A stretch of DNA of 24,731 nt, taken from IMG/VR virus record IMGVR_UViG_3300032820_000112, positions 1-24,731 of that record, one strand, 5' to 3'. The stretch comes from a virus. Under the pieces are notes generated by a model. The model ran no database searches. It saw only the letters and a program-made list of their open reading frames with translations, and had not been told where the DNA came from. Position numbers and translations under genes: made by a program. The stretch's first letter is position 1, and every line of letters begins with the position of its first letter. Shown one piece after another: positions 15,901 through 23,282 of the stretch.

Positions 15901-16486
15901 GCCCGATGGAATGATCCCATCAGGAATTGATCCTCATGGAAATCTCGTAGTAACGGATAAGGAACGAAAGGCAATAATAGCCTCATCTGCTGTAGACCAA
16001 GACCTTACTTTTGAATATGTTACAGACCTTAGACTTGGGGCCCTGGCGTTACATCGAGATATTGTCACAAAAACAGGGTACAGCATTCACGGAGTTGATT
16101 TAACGAAGGTTAAAAGTCTAACCAACCCCCAACAGACCCTGTTTACTGCCGATCCAGAAGAATGGCTTCAGTCTCTTTCCACCCTGGATAAAGTTCTTGA
16201 AACGGAAGAGATACCCGTTGAGGAACTAAGGACACATCCCAAAACCAAAGACTTGGAAGTCATACAGTCTTATGGTTTCTATGTAGATTTTTTGGCGACC
16301 GTAGCTAAAAAAGGGGGGACACGACTGGTCCCCATCCCTCTTGCGAACTATATCAAACAACAGGGATACGGGGTCGGGACAATCACCGGCATGTTAGTTA
16401 CTGAATTAGCTGCGCCCGTGCGAAGCCTTATAGATATACCAAGACTTCGTAAGGCCGCTGCTATTCCTGAAAAGGATAAAAAATGA
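12986..16486 (+). CDS. gp15: Internal virion protein, T7 gp15-like, enlarged
   Basis: A large internal core protein, by position the counterpart of T7 gp15, which with gp16 forms the periplasmic tube for DNA ejection. It has 1166 residues against 747 in T7. The N-terminal 50 residues are Pro-rich and basic. A helical region follows (about 55-200) with blocks such as DNWLQIATENKTYRQLKEQQ and GQSYNRDYERNLRNAAHRWY, typical of gp15-like chains. The middle is mixed helix and loop with few hydrophobic segments. The region around 800-900 is Gly/Trp-rich (WGVGGSEAGVGMGGFGKW). No complete transglycosylase motif set is seen. Start and stop overlap both neighbours (TAATG, ATGA), so gp14-, gp15- and gp16-like genes form one translational unit. 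Function is assigned mainly by gene order. Confidence 0.75.
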   Translation: MATRTPRPAPLQTVAPVLKPQDSSLAGIQRTVAAKPGRSAPVGGTFSHLGESLGKLGTKVRTQEEIAADNWLQIATENKTYRQLKEQQEKIVRDMVKSGQLPEGIHPFAIFRLKESIGQSYNRDYERNLRNAAHRWYRQDSSPTDLERPEDFARKLWESQAPTDPVARRAASEQLPGLIQGFLAHIDGERNKWNIAADRRNRQQSRNDNFNANMKGIAPEYQDPPIDPSTGKPEANDKGQYFTQKWAATFAKNNGLNIILPKTKKVPVYALDAFGNFDLDEEGNKIDTGKEETVEYQEPKYTEKQKKLLAHMAFLNRKEADKTYRSTGASGHLENENDLLNFVQIQSKEVEALAAAGHHDDAATLWDNLSRFVTRVGLEQHGPLALGNNVSFLSKLNIALMGAQGKLNDDALSGAGTAKADREMEHQTSVSYFNVQQSGETPNNNNILEDMTKRGVITPGTTAYAAAAAGTIPKKVAALNRINLRPTEEDFQEVASEIRGAPSHEAAVERARGYYLKTYNDPEVANMMVAASQSVIRQYQTEEQKNTTLLTQKSWHGYVNRTNRENSIKAMLKPYYESFDNRAELNKDAIGVTILSGLVPFLANEYIAGIHATMSAVRNRTKTGADGEEIPAPGTSDEMFKAVANYDDDFRKNLLLMTAPDEKETYIPDQTYMDALNIPASLQTAMLEAATRLQTPIEQLSSEGEPKTKERVKRIGGNAVNNSLMDVLPTTSMDSTSGAHALLQNPNEWGSQLLSAWGGYNWQAAFGQKKYQDHLMRLREVLGENQTWYGNIWRNAMNWGVGGSEAGVGMGGFGKWTMRGDIPRRRKLVMGAIVGMAQESSGRNWGYGPVPVANPEWTPNTPLSELGLRNPNQVAQMGYRRTYLSVAGSTVQQATKFVTGLAGSLVGSDANPVTIRDESTGKTRPATWGDAWNMTAGEVADHALNKTGAFVNGIPFHARNYVIYTTSGVVKLPDGMIPSGIDPHGNLVVTDKERKAIIASSAVDQDLTFEYVTDLRLGALALHRDIVTKTGYSIHGVDLTKVKSLTNPQQTLFTADPEEWLQSLSTLDKVLETEEIPVEELRTHPKTKDLEVIQSYGFYVDFLATVAKKGGTRLVPIPLANYIKQQGYGVGTITGMLVTELAAPVRSLIDIPRLRKAAAIPEKDKK

Positions 16487-19400
16487 GCCTTGTTTTAGAT
16501 GAAAATATAGACCAAAATTTCGACCCAGATAATCCTGAATCTACAGATATTTCTCAATTCGGTTTAGTCCGTGGCATTCAGGACTTGGGTGTGGGTGGCG
16601 ACCTTCTTCTTGCCCCATTCCGGGGCGTGGCCGAAGCGGGCTCAGAAGTATGGGATTTACTGGATTGGCTGACTGGTGATGATTTTTTGCCGGACGCCCC
16701 CGATGCTCTGGGTTTAGGAAGATCAAAAACAATGGCCGGGGGTCTTCTGGAAGGCGTAACGCAATTTGCTACGATGTTCATCCCTTCCTATGCGGGTATT
16801 GGGCTCGCAGCTAAAGGCTTCAAGGGGGCTAAAATTGCGGGGAGAGTGTCCCAGGCCACAGCCCGAAAACGACAAGTTCTAGAAGTTGCAGAAGGCTTTG
16901 CTAAAGGAACCGCAGCAGGAGCCATAACAGACTTTACGGCATTCGATCCCTTTGAAGAACGATTAGCTGACTTCTTACTAAAATTCCCTGCCCTGGAGTC
17001 GCCCATATTAGAATGGTTGTCAGCTACTGGTAATGAAGAAGAGGGTGAGCTAGGTAATCGCATAAGAACCATGTTTGAGGGCGCAGCAATTGGGGCCGTC
17101 TTTGAGCCCTTCATATGGGCTCTTCGGGCACTAAAAGGCATACGCAAAGGTAAGGCCACAGGGGCTGATCCTGAAGTGACAATCGAGGAGGTTAAAGAAA
17201 GATATTTAGATGATGTAGAAGGTGGCAGAGCAGAAGGGAAGGCAGATGATCTGGCGGTTGATCTGGACGAGCAAATCAATGGTGGGGAAGCGAGAGCAAA
17301 TGAAGTCTTAGATGCTACCGAACCCACCCAGGGTACAGCACGATTGCAAGATGGTCGTGAAATAGGGGGTGAAGGTGATCCCCGCGCAATTGGTGGGGAG
17401 GGGGATGCGAGGCAAATTGGCGGGGAAGGAGAAGCGAGGACTGAAAGAGGGGGAGGAGAACTACCACCTGACGATACGGGCCGAACAGCGGACGCAGATG
17501 ATGTGTCGCCTGAAGGAGTGCCCGAAGGATGGGATGAAGTTCCTACACCTGACCCTGCCCGTGGTGATACACCAGCGGGGAAGCCTAAAGCACTATTTAA
17601 TTGGGAGAACTGGGTCAAGACCCACGCAAAGACTATTAAAACAATTATTCGGGCTGAAGACCCAGAGACACTGGCAGAACTACAGAAACTTGAGGGCTTA
17701 TCCCACCAAGAAATCAAAGCTAAAGTTCATGAAAACAATGCAATGATGCGGGATTTAGGGATAGACCCTTTATCTGAAGAGCAGATCGCCCAATTGGAAA
17801 TGAGTGACCAACTGAGTGAAGCTGCCGCTAAACAGATGCGTCTTAGGGGAATGGTAGGCGACTATAGTGACGTAGTTGCAGAGTTGGCGGACGAAGGTGG
17901 AGGGACACGGGGAACCCTAAATCATATGGTTCGATTTGATTTGGCCCGTAAGAACTCTGAAAACCTACTAAAGATAACTAAACGGAATCAAGAAAAAATA
18001 GGACAACTTCTTTCTGCTCAACGGGAAACCCCACCATCCGTTTTAGAAAAGGGAGACATACTAAATACGCTCCGTGCTTCGGAAGACGATGAGTTCGTTA
18101 CCGAATATGTTACGAGACTTGGCGGGGGAAACATAGACCTGGGAAGACGGATGTTGGAATCTAATATTCGCCGCTACCAAAATGCGGTCAAGCTGGGTAA
18201 TAAGGTTTCTGGAGTCAAGTGGCTGGCAGACAATCCTACTGGAACGCAACGGTTTATAGAATATTGGATGAATGGTATTCTCAGTGGTCCCGTTACTCAT
18301 GCTATTAATGCTACATCTAATGCCCTAAATACCTTCTTCTTGATTGGGGAGAAGGTGGCAGGTGGCGCGCTGAAATTTGATACACATGAAATGCAGCAGG
18401 GAATAGCGATGTTCTCTTATCTCTATAAGCAGAACACGGAAGCCCTAAAAGCTGCTGGTGTAGCATTCAAAACAGAACAAGATATTCTCGATCCGTTATA
18501 CCGAACTATAGAATTTGGGGCGACAGGAAAGCCGGGAGAATCGAAGCGGGCTCTTAGATTCGATAATCCAGTAGGAAACTATATAGGTAAGATCATAAAT
18601 GCGCCGTCACTTTTCTTACTGACTTCTGATGTGTATTTTCGGACGCTAAATTACAGGGCTATGGCCTACGCATCGCTGACAGAAAAAGCCTTCCAGAAAT
18701 TTGGGAATAGTGCTGGGAACGGCGCATGGGTTGAGAAGCAATTCCAGAAGATAATTGCTGACGGCCAATTCTACAGTAACCAAACTGTTTCCCAGAAAGC
18801 CTATACACATGCTGTAGACGTAGCGGATAGTAAACCAGACCTGGCCCCAGCGCAGAGAGAGCAGTTGATACGAGAAGAAGTGAGAAAATATAAGACCGAT
18901 GCGGCTACAAAATTTGATCCAGAACTAGGGGCATTAGCGGATCATTCCATCCAGTATGCAAGACAGGCCACATGGACCCAATCACTGAATGATCCTGAAC
19001 GGCACACCCTAGTAAAGTTCTTTGGAACTTTCCAGAAAATAGCGAATGATTTCCCCCTGTTCCGGCTGATTGTCCCCTTCGTCCGAACCCCCACCAATCT
19101 TGTAGCCCATCTGCTAGATAGGACAGTTGGCGCATGGGCTGAACTAGGGAAAATAGGCTACAGCAATATAAGGTTACTAACCGAACAGAATGAAGCAGTA
19201 ATTAAAACCCTAAAAGCTGGCGGAACAGCAGCGGATGACCTTCATGGTCGATTAGCATCGGGGGCAACTTTCATGTCTATGGGGTACATAGCATATGCAA
19301 ATGGATTTCTAGTCGGTGGTGGCCCTTCCGATCCTGAAGTAGCCCGTGTTTGGAGGGCTGCTGGCAATATTCCCTATTCATTCAAGATCGGTGATAAACG

Positions 19401-20325
19401 AATTGAATTTAGAAGGTTCGATCCTTGGGCCCCCATGTTTGGCATGATGGCTGACATTGGCGAGCTAATGTCCAGACCAGAGATGAGCGAAGAAGATAGG
19501 AGCATCGTTGAAGGCGTGGCCAGTGCAATGACAATAGCTGTTGCCAATAGTTTAGGTAGTCGTTCCGTCCTGACAGGTTTAGCTAGAGTCTCTAATGTAT
19601 TCTCTGACCCAGAGAGGTATGCACAATCATGGTTAGAGCAAAGTGCCACCACCCTGCTGCCCTTCTCTGGGTTAGCTGGGCAAATCATGAAGCCTGAAAT
19701 GGAGAAAGAGATTCGTAGCGTACTCGATGCCATTCGCGTGAAATATGGTATGACCGGAAAAGGATGGTCCCAGCAATTCGGTGAAGAGGTACAGAACAAA
19801 TTCACAGCGTTGGGAGAGCCGATTGACACGAAGAAGATCAGCCCATTTCAACCCGCTCTCAATTACCGAAGCACTGAGAACATTGAGAACAAAGATATTT
19901 ACGAGGAGATGACGAGACTAAAGGGCGGGGAGGGGCATGGCTTTCAGGATTACGGGAGTAAACGGAACGGATTAAAACTCGCCGCTTATAAGAACGATGA
20001 GAACGTATCCGCTGAAACCCGTGCCAATGAACTCATGGGAACAATTCAGGTACAGGGGCAGACGCTGGCGAACGCAATGAGGACAATCATTAATTCTCCT
20101 GAATATCAACGGATAAACGATGACGATTATGCAACAGGCCAGAGTCCTAAAGTAGACATGCTTCGATATGTCCATCGTTTATACAAGGCAGAAGTGTGGG
20201 AACACCTCCTAAGAGAGTTTCCAGAACTGCGAGAAGCGTCTTTTAATATAGACCGGGTTCAGGAATTATCTGCACAAGGCATAGATATCCCAGAAGAACT
20301 TCTGGCTAGTATATCTTTGGCATAA
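16483..20325 (+). CDS. gp16: Large internal virion protein, T7 gp16-like
   Basis: By position and size (1280 residues; T7 gp16 has 1318) this is the largest internal core protein, ejected into the cell with the DNA. The N terminus has weakly hydrophobic helices (GIGLAAKGFKGAKIAGRVSQ region) but not the lytic transglycosylase domain found in T7 gp16. A very acidic, Gly-rich linker spans about residues 215-345 and contains a 9-residue repeat. The C-terminal 900 residues are helical and include two blocks I associate with large phage ejection or polyvalent proteins: NGILSGPVTHAINATSNAL near 597 and LIVPFVRTPTNLVAHLLDR near 863-880. The start overlaps the gp15-like stop as ATGA. Function is assigned by order, size and these blocks. 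Confidence 0.8.
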   Translation: MSLVLDENIDQNFDPDNPESTDISQFGLVRGIQDLGVGGDLLLAPFRGVAEAGSEVWDLLDWLTGDDFLPDAPDALGLGRSKTMAGGLLEGVTQFATMFIPSYAGIGLAAKGFKGAKIAGRVSQATARKRQVLEVAEGFAKGTAAGAITDFTAFDPFEERLADFLLKFPALESPILEWLSATGNEEEGELGNRIRTMFEGAAIGAVFEPFIWALRALKGIRKGKATGADPEVTIEEVKERYLDDVEGGRAEGKADDLAVDLDEQINGGEARANEVLDATEPTQGTARLQDGREIGGEGDPRAIGGEGDARQIGGEGEARTERGGGELPPDDTGRTADADDVSPEGVPEGWDEVPTPDPARGDTPAGKPKALFNWENWVKTHAKTIKTIIRAEDPETLAELQKLEGLSHQEIKAKVHENNAMMRDLGIDPLSEEQIAQLEMSDQLSEAAAKQMRLRGMVGDYSDVVAELADEGGGTRGTLNHMVRFDLARKNSENLLKITKRNQEKIGQLLSAQRETPPSVLEKGDILNTLRASEDDEFVTEYVTRLGGGNIDLGRRMLESNIRRYQNAVKLGNKVSGVKWLADNPTGTQRFIEYWMNGILSGPVTHAINATSNALNTFFLIGEKVAGGALKFDTHEMQQGIAMFSYLYKQNTEALKAAGVAFKTEQDILDPLYRTIEFGATGKPGESKRALRFDNPVGNYIGKIINAPSLFLLTSDVYFRTLNYRAMAYASLTEKAFQKFGNSAGNGAWVEKQFQKIIADGQFYSNQTVSQKAYTHAVDVADSKPDLAPAQREQLIREEVRKYKTDAATKFDPELGALADHSIQYARQATWTQSLNDPERHTLVKFFGTFQKIANDFPLFRLIVPFVRTPTNLVAHLLDRTVGAWAELGKIGYSNIRLLTEQNEAVIKTLKAGGTAADDLHGRLASGATFMSMGYIAYANGFLVGGGPSDPEVARVWRAAGNIPYSFKIGDKRIEFRRFDPWAPMFGMMADIGELMSRPEMSEEDRSIVEGVASAMTIAVANSLGSRSVLTGLARVSNVFSDPERYAQSWLEQSATTLLPFSGLAGQIMKPEMEKEIRSVLDAIRVKYGMTGKGWSQQFGEEVQNKFTALGEPIDTKKISPFQPALNYRSTENIENKDIYEEMTRLKGGEGHGFQDYGSKRNGLKLAAYKNDENVSAETRANELMGTIQVQGQTLANAMRTIINSPEYQRINDDDYATGQSPKVDMLRYVHRLYKAEVWEHLLREFPELREASFNIDRVQELSAQGIDIPEELLASISLA
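17359..17439 (+). repeat. Three tandem 27-bp units encoding a 9-residue IGGEG repeat
   Basis: Residues 293-319 of the gp16-like protein consist of three copies of the pattern x-I-G-G-E-G-(D/E)-(P/A)-R. The nucleotide copies have diverged at silent sites (ggg/ggt/ggc, gaa/gag), so the amino-acid repeat appears older than a recent slippage event or kept by selection. It lies in an acidic linker. Confidence 0.85.
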
Positions 20326-20335
20326 GGTGAAATAA

Positions 20336-21103
20336 ATGGCATTAAGTTATGTAGAATCAACAGCGTCTGGCGGTCAAACAGAATTCGACTTCAACATCCC
20401 CGTTATCCTGACAACTCATGTCAAGGCTTCTCATGATGGAGCAGCCGTTACCGTTTCATCAGTCAATACCGTCACGGAAAAAGTTGTCCTCTCCCCCGCT
20501 GCTACTGTGGGTATGACGGTTAAAATCTGGCGGGAAACACCTGGACGCTTGGCTTCCCCAGATAACGTGATGCTAACGGACTTTCAAGACGGGTCAGTTC
20601 TGACTGAAGCCGATCTGGATGGGGCTTGCCGACAATTGCTGTACATCAGCCAGGAGGCTGGCGACGATGCTTTCCAAGCTCTGAAGATTGGTGCTTCGGG
20701 AAACTTTATTGCCAAAGTTGGGGCCACCAGCAAAAAGATAACGGACCTTGCAGATGGAACCGCTGGCTCCCAAGACGCATGTACAGTCGCACAGTTGGAG
20801 AGTACGGTAGGAGCAGGAACTCTTACTCCTCAAATTGTAAATATCCCTGTCACACAAGATGCCAGTTTCGATACTGATACCACCGTAACAGTATCAGGGG
20901 TAAACCTCATCAGTGATGTCAATGCCAGGGTCATCTGCACGGTTGGTGGGGTTGTCCAAAGACCCGTAACTACCGAATATGCGGCAGGTGACTATGAAGT
21001 CGCTAATGCTGGAGCTAACTTCACCTTGATCCTGAAGGGCGAAGACATAACGAATGGGGCGGGGAAACTCCTCTACCCCGTCAACTTACAGATACCTTAT
21101 TGA
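20336..21103 (+). CDS. gp17: Tail fibre adaptor with T7 gp17 N-terminal domain
   Basis: The first 115 residues match the T7 tail-fibre N-terminal domain that docks the fibre onto the gp11/gp12 tail. Visible blocks are SGGQTEFDFNIPVILTTHVK, then VKIWRETPGRLASPDNVM, DFQDGSVLTEADLDGACRQL and ISQEAGDDAF. A short linker with TSKKITDLADGTAGSQDACT follows, resembling fibre collar sequence. The last 90 residues form a beta-rich domain (DASFDTDTTVTVSGVNLISD) ending at a Pro-Tyr terminus. No coiled coil or receptor-binding tip is present, so this 255-residue protein is probably an adaptor carrying the next gene's product. AAGGTG at 20324-20329 lies 6 bases before the ATG. T7 gp17 is a single 553-residue protein, so the fibre is split here. 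Confidence 0.88.
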   Translation: MALSYVESTASGGQTEFDFNIPVILTTHVKASHDGAAVTVSSVNTVTEKVVLSPAATVGMTVKIWRETPGRLASPDNVMLTDFQDGSVLTEADLDGACRQLLYISQEAGDDAFQALKIGASGNFIAKVGATSKKITDLADGTAGSQDACTVAQLESTVGAGTLTPQIVNIPVTQDASFDTDTTVTVSGVNLISDVNARVICTVGGVVQRPVTTEYAAGDYEVANAGANFTLILKGEDITNGAGKLLYPVNLQIPY

Positions 21104-21118
21104 TGAGGAATATTTAAT

Positions 21119-22021
21119 ATGGCGATTACTAGAGTACAACCCGGTATGGTCGAGGGAACGGCTATTGTTGGGTCGAAAGCCGGAGCAGACAGCGGTGGAA
21201 CATCTGGACAAGTTGTTCAACTTAATGCATCTAATGAAATTGCAACTGGATATCTCGATACGGGTACTACAGATGGTAAGGTCGTCCTGGCTGGGGGTAG
21301 TGACAAGATTGCTACTTCCCTTATTGATACAGGGACCACAGACGGCAAGATTGTACAGATGCAATCCGGGCCTAAATTACCTGCTGTAGATGGCAGTCTA
21401 CTAACTTCAATTATTGAAGCATTCCCTGTGGGTATGCCGCTGCAAATGCAATCGGCCCAAACGGGCCTGAAGTTTGGCGATCCTTTGGATACTGAATGGG
21501 TTTCCGGTGGCGGCGATGGTACAACCGATAAATTTTATCAAAGCAATGTGAGCAATCTTATTGTCACGCTCACCCCCAAGTTGGCCGCTAGTAAATTTAG
21601 AATAGATGTCACATGGAGTGGTGACTTAAATAACGGGACCGCAGAAAAGTCAGACGAAACTCTCAATAGAGACTTAGGATTCTACCTAGAACAGATTGTG
21701 GATGTCGGAGATGCTAACACGCCCAGTAAATTAACTGGCGTTGTAGAAGGCATTAGACATCCCGTAATCTCCCCCATCTCCATAAGCCAATACGATTCAA
21801 GTAATGACACAAATGCTGTGCATCTACTGAACTGCTCCTTCTCTTACATCGCCACACCATCTTACGAGCTAGGAGAGGTAATATCCTATCAATTGGGGGC
21901 GAGTATTATTGACGAGGACAATACAACTCTGTACACCAATCGTCCAGTCTCTTCTACCGTAGATAATGCCCACATGAGATCAGTTTCCTCCATTATCGTA
22001 ACCGAAATACGAGGCGCATAA
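21119..22021 (+). CDS. Distal tail fibre / receptor-binding protein
   Basis: A 300-residue protein with fibre-like architecture. Residues 30-95 hold two full and one partial copy of a 23-residue repeat, ending in the common collar pattern GPKLPAVDGSLL. The C-terminal two-thirds (about 110-300) is a predicted beta sandwich (NVSNLIVTLTPKLAASKFRI, then LLNCSFSYIATPSYELGEVI). It is probably a trimeric knob that contacts the host receptor (inference). GAGGAA at 21105-21110 sits 8 bases before the ATG. The gene follows the adaptor directly and its stop overlaps the holin start (TAATG). Receptor and host cannot be deduced. Alternatively it could be a minor structural decoration protein. Confidence 0.75.
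   Translation: MAITRVQPGMVEGTAIVGSKAGADSGGTSGQVVQLNASNEIATGYLDTGTTDGKVVLAGGSDKIATSLIDTGTTDGKIVQMQSGPKLPAVDGSLLTSIIEAFPVGMPLQMQSAQTGLKFGDPLDTEWVSGGGDGTTDKFYQSNVSNLIVTLTPKLAASKFRIDVTWSGDLNNGTAEKSDETLNRDLGFYLEQIVDVGDANTPSKLTGVVEGIRHPVISPISISQYDSSNDTNAVHLLNCSFSYIATPSYELGEVISYQLGASIIDEDNTTLYTNRPVSSTVDNAHMRSVSSIIVTEIRGA
21206..21403 (+). repeat. 23-residue tandem repeats in the fibre protein
   Basis: Residues 30-52 and 53-75 share GxVV, a central IAT and an identical DTGTTDGK junction. Residues 76-95 begin the same way (GKIVQ) and end in the collar form. Copies differ at many silent positions. Such repeats usually form the shaft or collar of tail fibres, and recombination between them can swap distal domains. 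Confidence 0.8.
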
Positions 22022-22233
22022 TGGAGAACACCAAAGACATACTGTTAGCTCTGGGCAGGCTAGAGGGCAAGGTAGAAAGCCTGATTGCCATGCAACGGTC
22101 TGCCCAGGAGCATATCGAAGGTCTAGACCAGCGGGTTCGTCACCTAGAACTGGGCCGTAGCTACCTTATGGGTGCAGCAGCAGCCATCGGAGCCGCCGTG
22201 TCCTTTCTCGTATCTTGGGTAACTAAAGGATAA
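22021..22233 (+). CDS. Holin (T7 gp17.5 position), one coiled coil and one membrane helix
   Basis: A 70-residue protein in the place of T7 holin gene 17.5 (67 residues), just after the fibre and before the small terminase. Residues 1-46 form a charged helix or coiled coil (LGRLEGKVESLIAMQRSAQE). Residues 47-67 (SYLMGAAAAIGAAVSFLVSW) are a single membrane helix followed by a short basic end (VTKG). This coiled-coil plus one-TM layout is common in small phage holins. The start overlaps the fibre stop (TAATG). It would permeabilise the inner membrane at lysis. Since another small membrane protein (5965) is also holin-like, one of the two may be a regulator or antiholin (inference). Confidence 0.78.
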   Translation: MENTKDILLALGRLEGKVESLIAMQRSAQEHIEGLDQRVRHLELGRSYLMGAAAAIGAAVSFLVSWVTKG

Positions 22234-22236
22234 ATC

Positions 22237-22476
22237 ATGTCCACACCAGGTATCGCACCAGACAGCGTATTAGCAGCACTACATGAAACACTGGCGAAGG
22301 AACTATTGGCCCGCATTGAAACCGGCGAAGCCACAGCCGCTGAGCTTACTGCGGCCTCAAAGTTCCTCAAGGACAACGGGATCGACGCATCCATGCAGCA
22401 CTCCGAGCCAATGCAAGATTTAGCTAAAGTCTTGCCGTTCCAAGACCCGAATGAAATCATACAGAAGATAGGGTAA
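22237..22476 (+). CDS. terS: Small terminase subunit, T7 gp18-like
   Basis: A 79-residue helical protein, close to the 89 of T7 gp18 (DNA maturase A). It recognises concatemeric phage DNA for packaging. The segment ELLARIETGEATAAELTAAS, followed by KFLKDNGID, is the typical core of T7-like small terminases, and the C-terminal LPFQDP region is also usual. AAAGGA at 22225-22230 lies 6 bases before the ATG. It follows the holin by 3 bases and precedes the methyltransferase by 2 bases. In T7 the spanin genes lie between this gene and the large subunit. Confidence 0.9.
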   Translation: MSTPGIAPDSVLAALHETLAKELLARIETGEATAAELTAASKFLKDNGIDASMQHSEPMQDLAKVLPFQDPNEIIQKIG

Positions 22477-22478
22477 AT

Positions 22479-23282
22479 ATGGCTAGGGTACTAGTGGCAT
22501 GTGAATTTTCTGGCGTGGTCCGCGATGCCTTCATCCGACAGGGACACGACGCTGTGTCCTGCGACCTGTTGGACACTGAAGTAGAAGGCCCACACATCAA
22601 GGGTGATGTCCTGAAAGTTCTGGATGGCTGGTGGGACATGATGATTGCCCATCCACCCTGTACCTATCTATGTTCATCGGGGTTGCACTGGAACAAAAGG
22701 CGACCAGAACGGCAGCAGAAAACAGAAGAGGCTTTAGAATTTGTAGAAGCACTGCTCTCCGCACCTATCCCGCTTATCGCATTAGAGAACCCCATCGGCT
22801 GCATAAGCACAAGGATTCGTCCTTACGACCAAAAGATACAACCGTGGCAGTTTGGGCATGATGCCAGTAAAGGCACATGCCTGTGGTTAGATGGCCTTCC
22901 CCCTCTTGAACCCACAGACATATTCCCTCCCCATCAATACCGTCTAGTGAAATTCGCCATGACGCTACCTCTCTGTGACTGCTGTGGTGAAGAGGCGTGG
23001 TGTGATCAGCATGAAACCCACTTTGCTGACTGTGAATGCATTGGCCCTACCCAAGATGGGGTTGAATACAAGACCGTAGACAAATGGCTTTTCGGGACTA
23101 AAGAATCTCTACCAATAAAACCCGTTTGGGCTAACCAAACCCCAAGTGGTCAGAATAAACTGGGACCATCGGCCAACCGTTGGGCGTTGAGATCAATAAC
23201 ATACGCTGGAATTGCTGAAGCTATGGCCAACCAATGGGGAAACCTTCTGACCAAGAAGGAAAACCATGAATACGCAACTTAA
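22479..23282 (+). CDS. Cytosine-C5 DNA methyltransferase-like protein
   Basis: A 267-residue protein resembling phage DNA cytosine methyltransferases. Motif I-like VLVACEFSGVVRDAF opens the protein as an AdoMet-binding strand-loop-helix, followed by HDAVSCDLLD (motif II-like). Motif IV is HPPCTYLC, with the putative catalytic Cys61. Motif VI-like ALENP holds Glu103, which would protonate the cytosine ring. A Cys/His cluster (Cys166, 168, 169, 175, His178, His181, Cys185, Cys187) could bind zinc and may replace part of the target-recognition domain. Length is below that of standard Dcm enzymes (about 330-470), so the recognition region is reduced. It may protect phage DNA from restriction, or act in a modification pathway (inference). 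It sits between the two terminase genes and overlaps the large-subunit start by 17 bases. Confidence 0.82.
   Translation: MARVLVACEFSGVVRDAFIRQGHDAVSCDLLDTEVEGPHIKGDVLKVLDGWWDMMIAHPPCTYLCSSGLHWNKRRPERQQKTEEALEFVEALLSAPIPLIALENPIGCISTRIRPYDQKIQPWQFGHDASKGTCLWLDGLPPLEPTDIFPPHQYRLVKFAMTLPLCDCCGEEAWCDQHETHFADCECIGPTQDGVEYKTVDKWLFGTKESLPIKPVWANQTPSGQNKLGPSANRWALRSITYAGIAEAMANQWGNLLTKKENHEYAT

Noticed and set aside
16788-17717. Long minus-strand open frame (309 codons) opposite the gp16-like gene
   Set aside because: It is a Ser/Pro-rich mirror of the + strand gene, which is supported by order, overlap and length; the acidic, Gly-rich + strand codons create the open antisense frame.
22021-23282. 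Rz/Rz1 spanin genes expected between small and large terminase
   Set aside because: The interval contains only the small terminase and the methyltransferase; no nested lipoprotein frame with a signal peptide is seen there.
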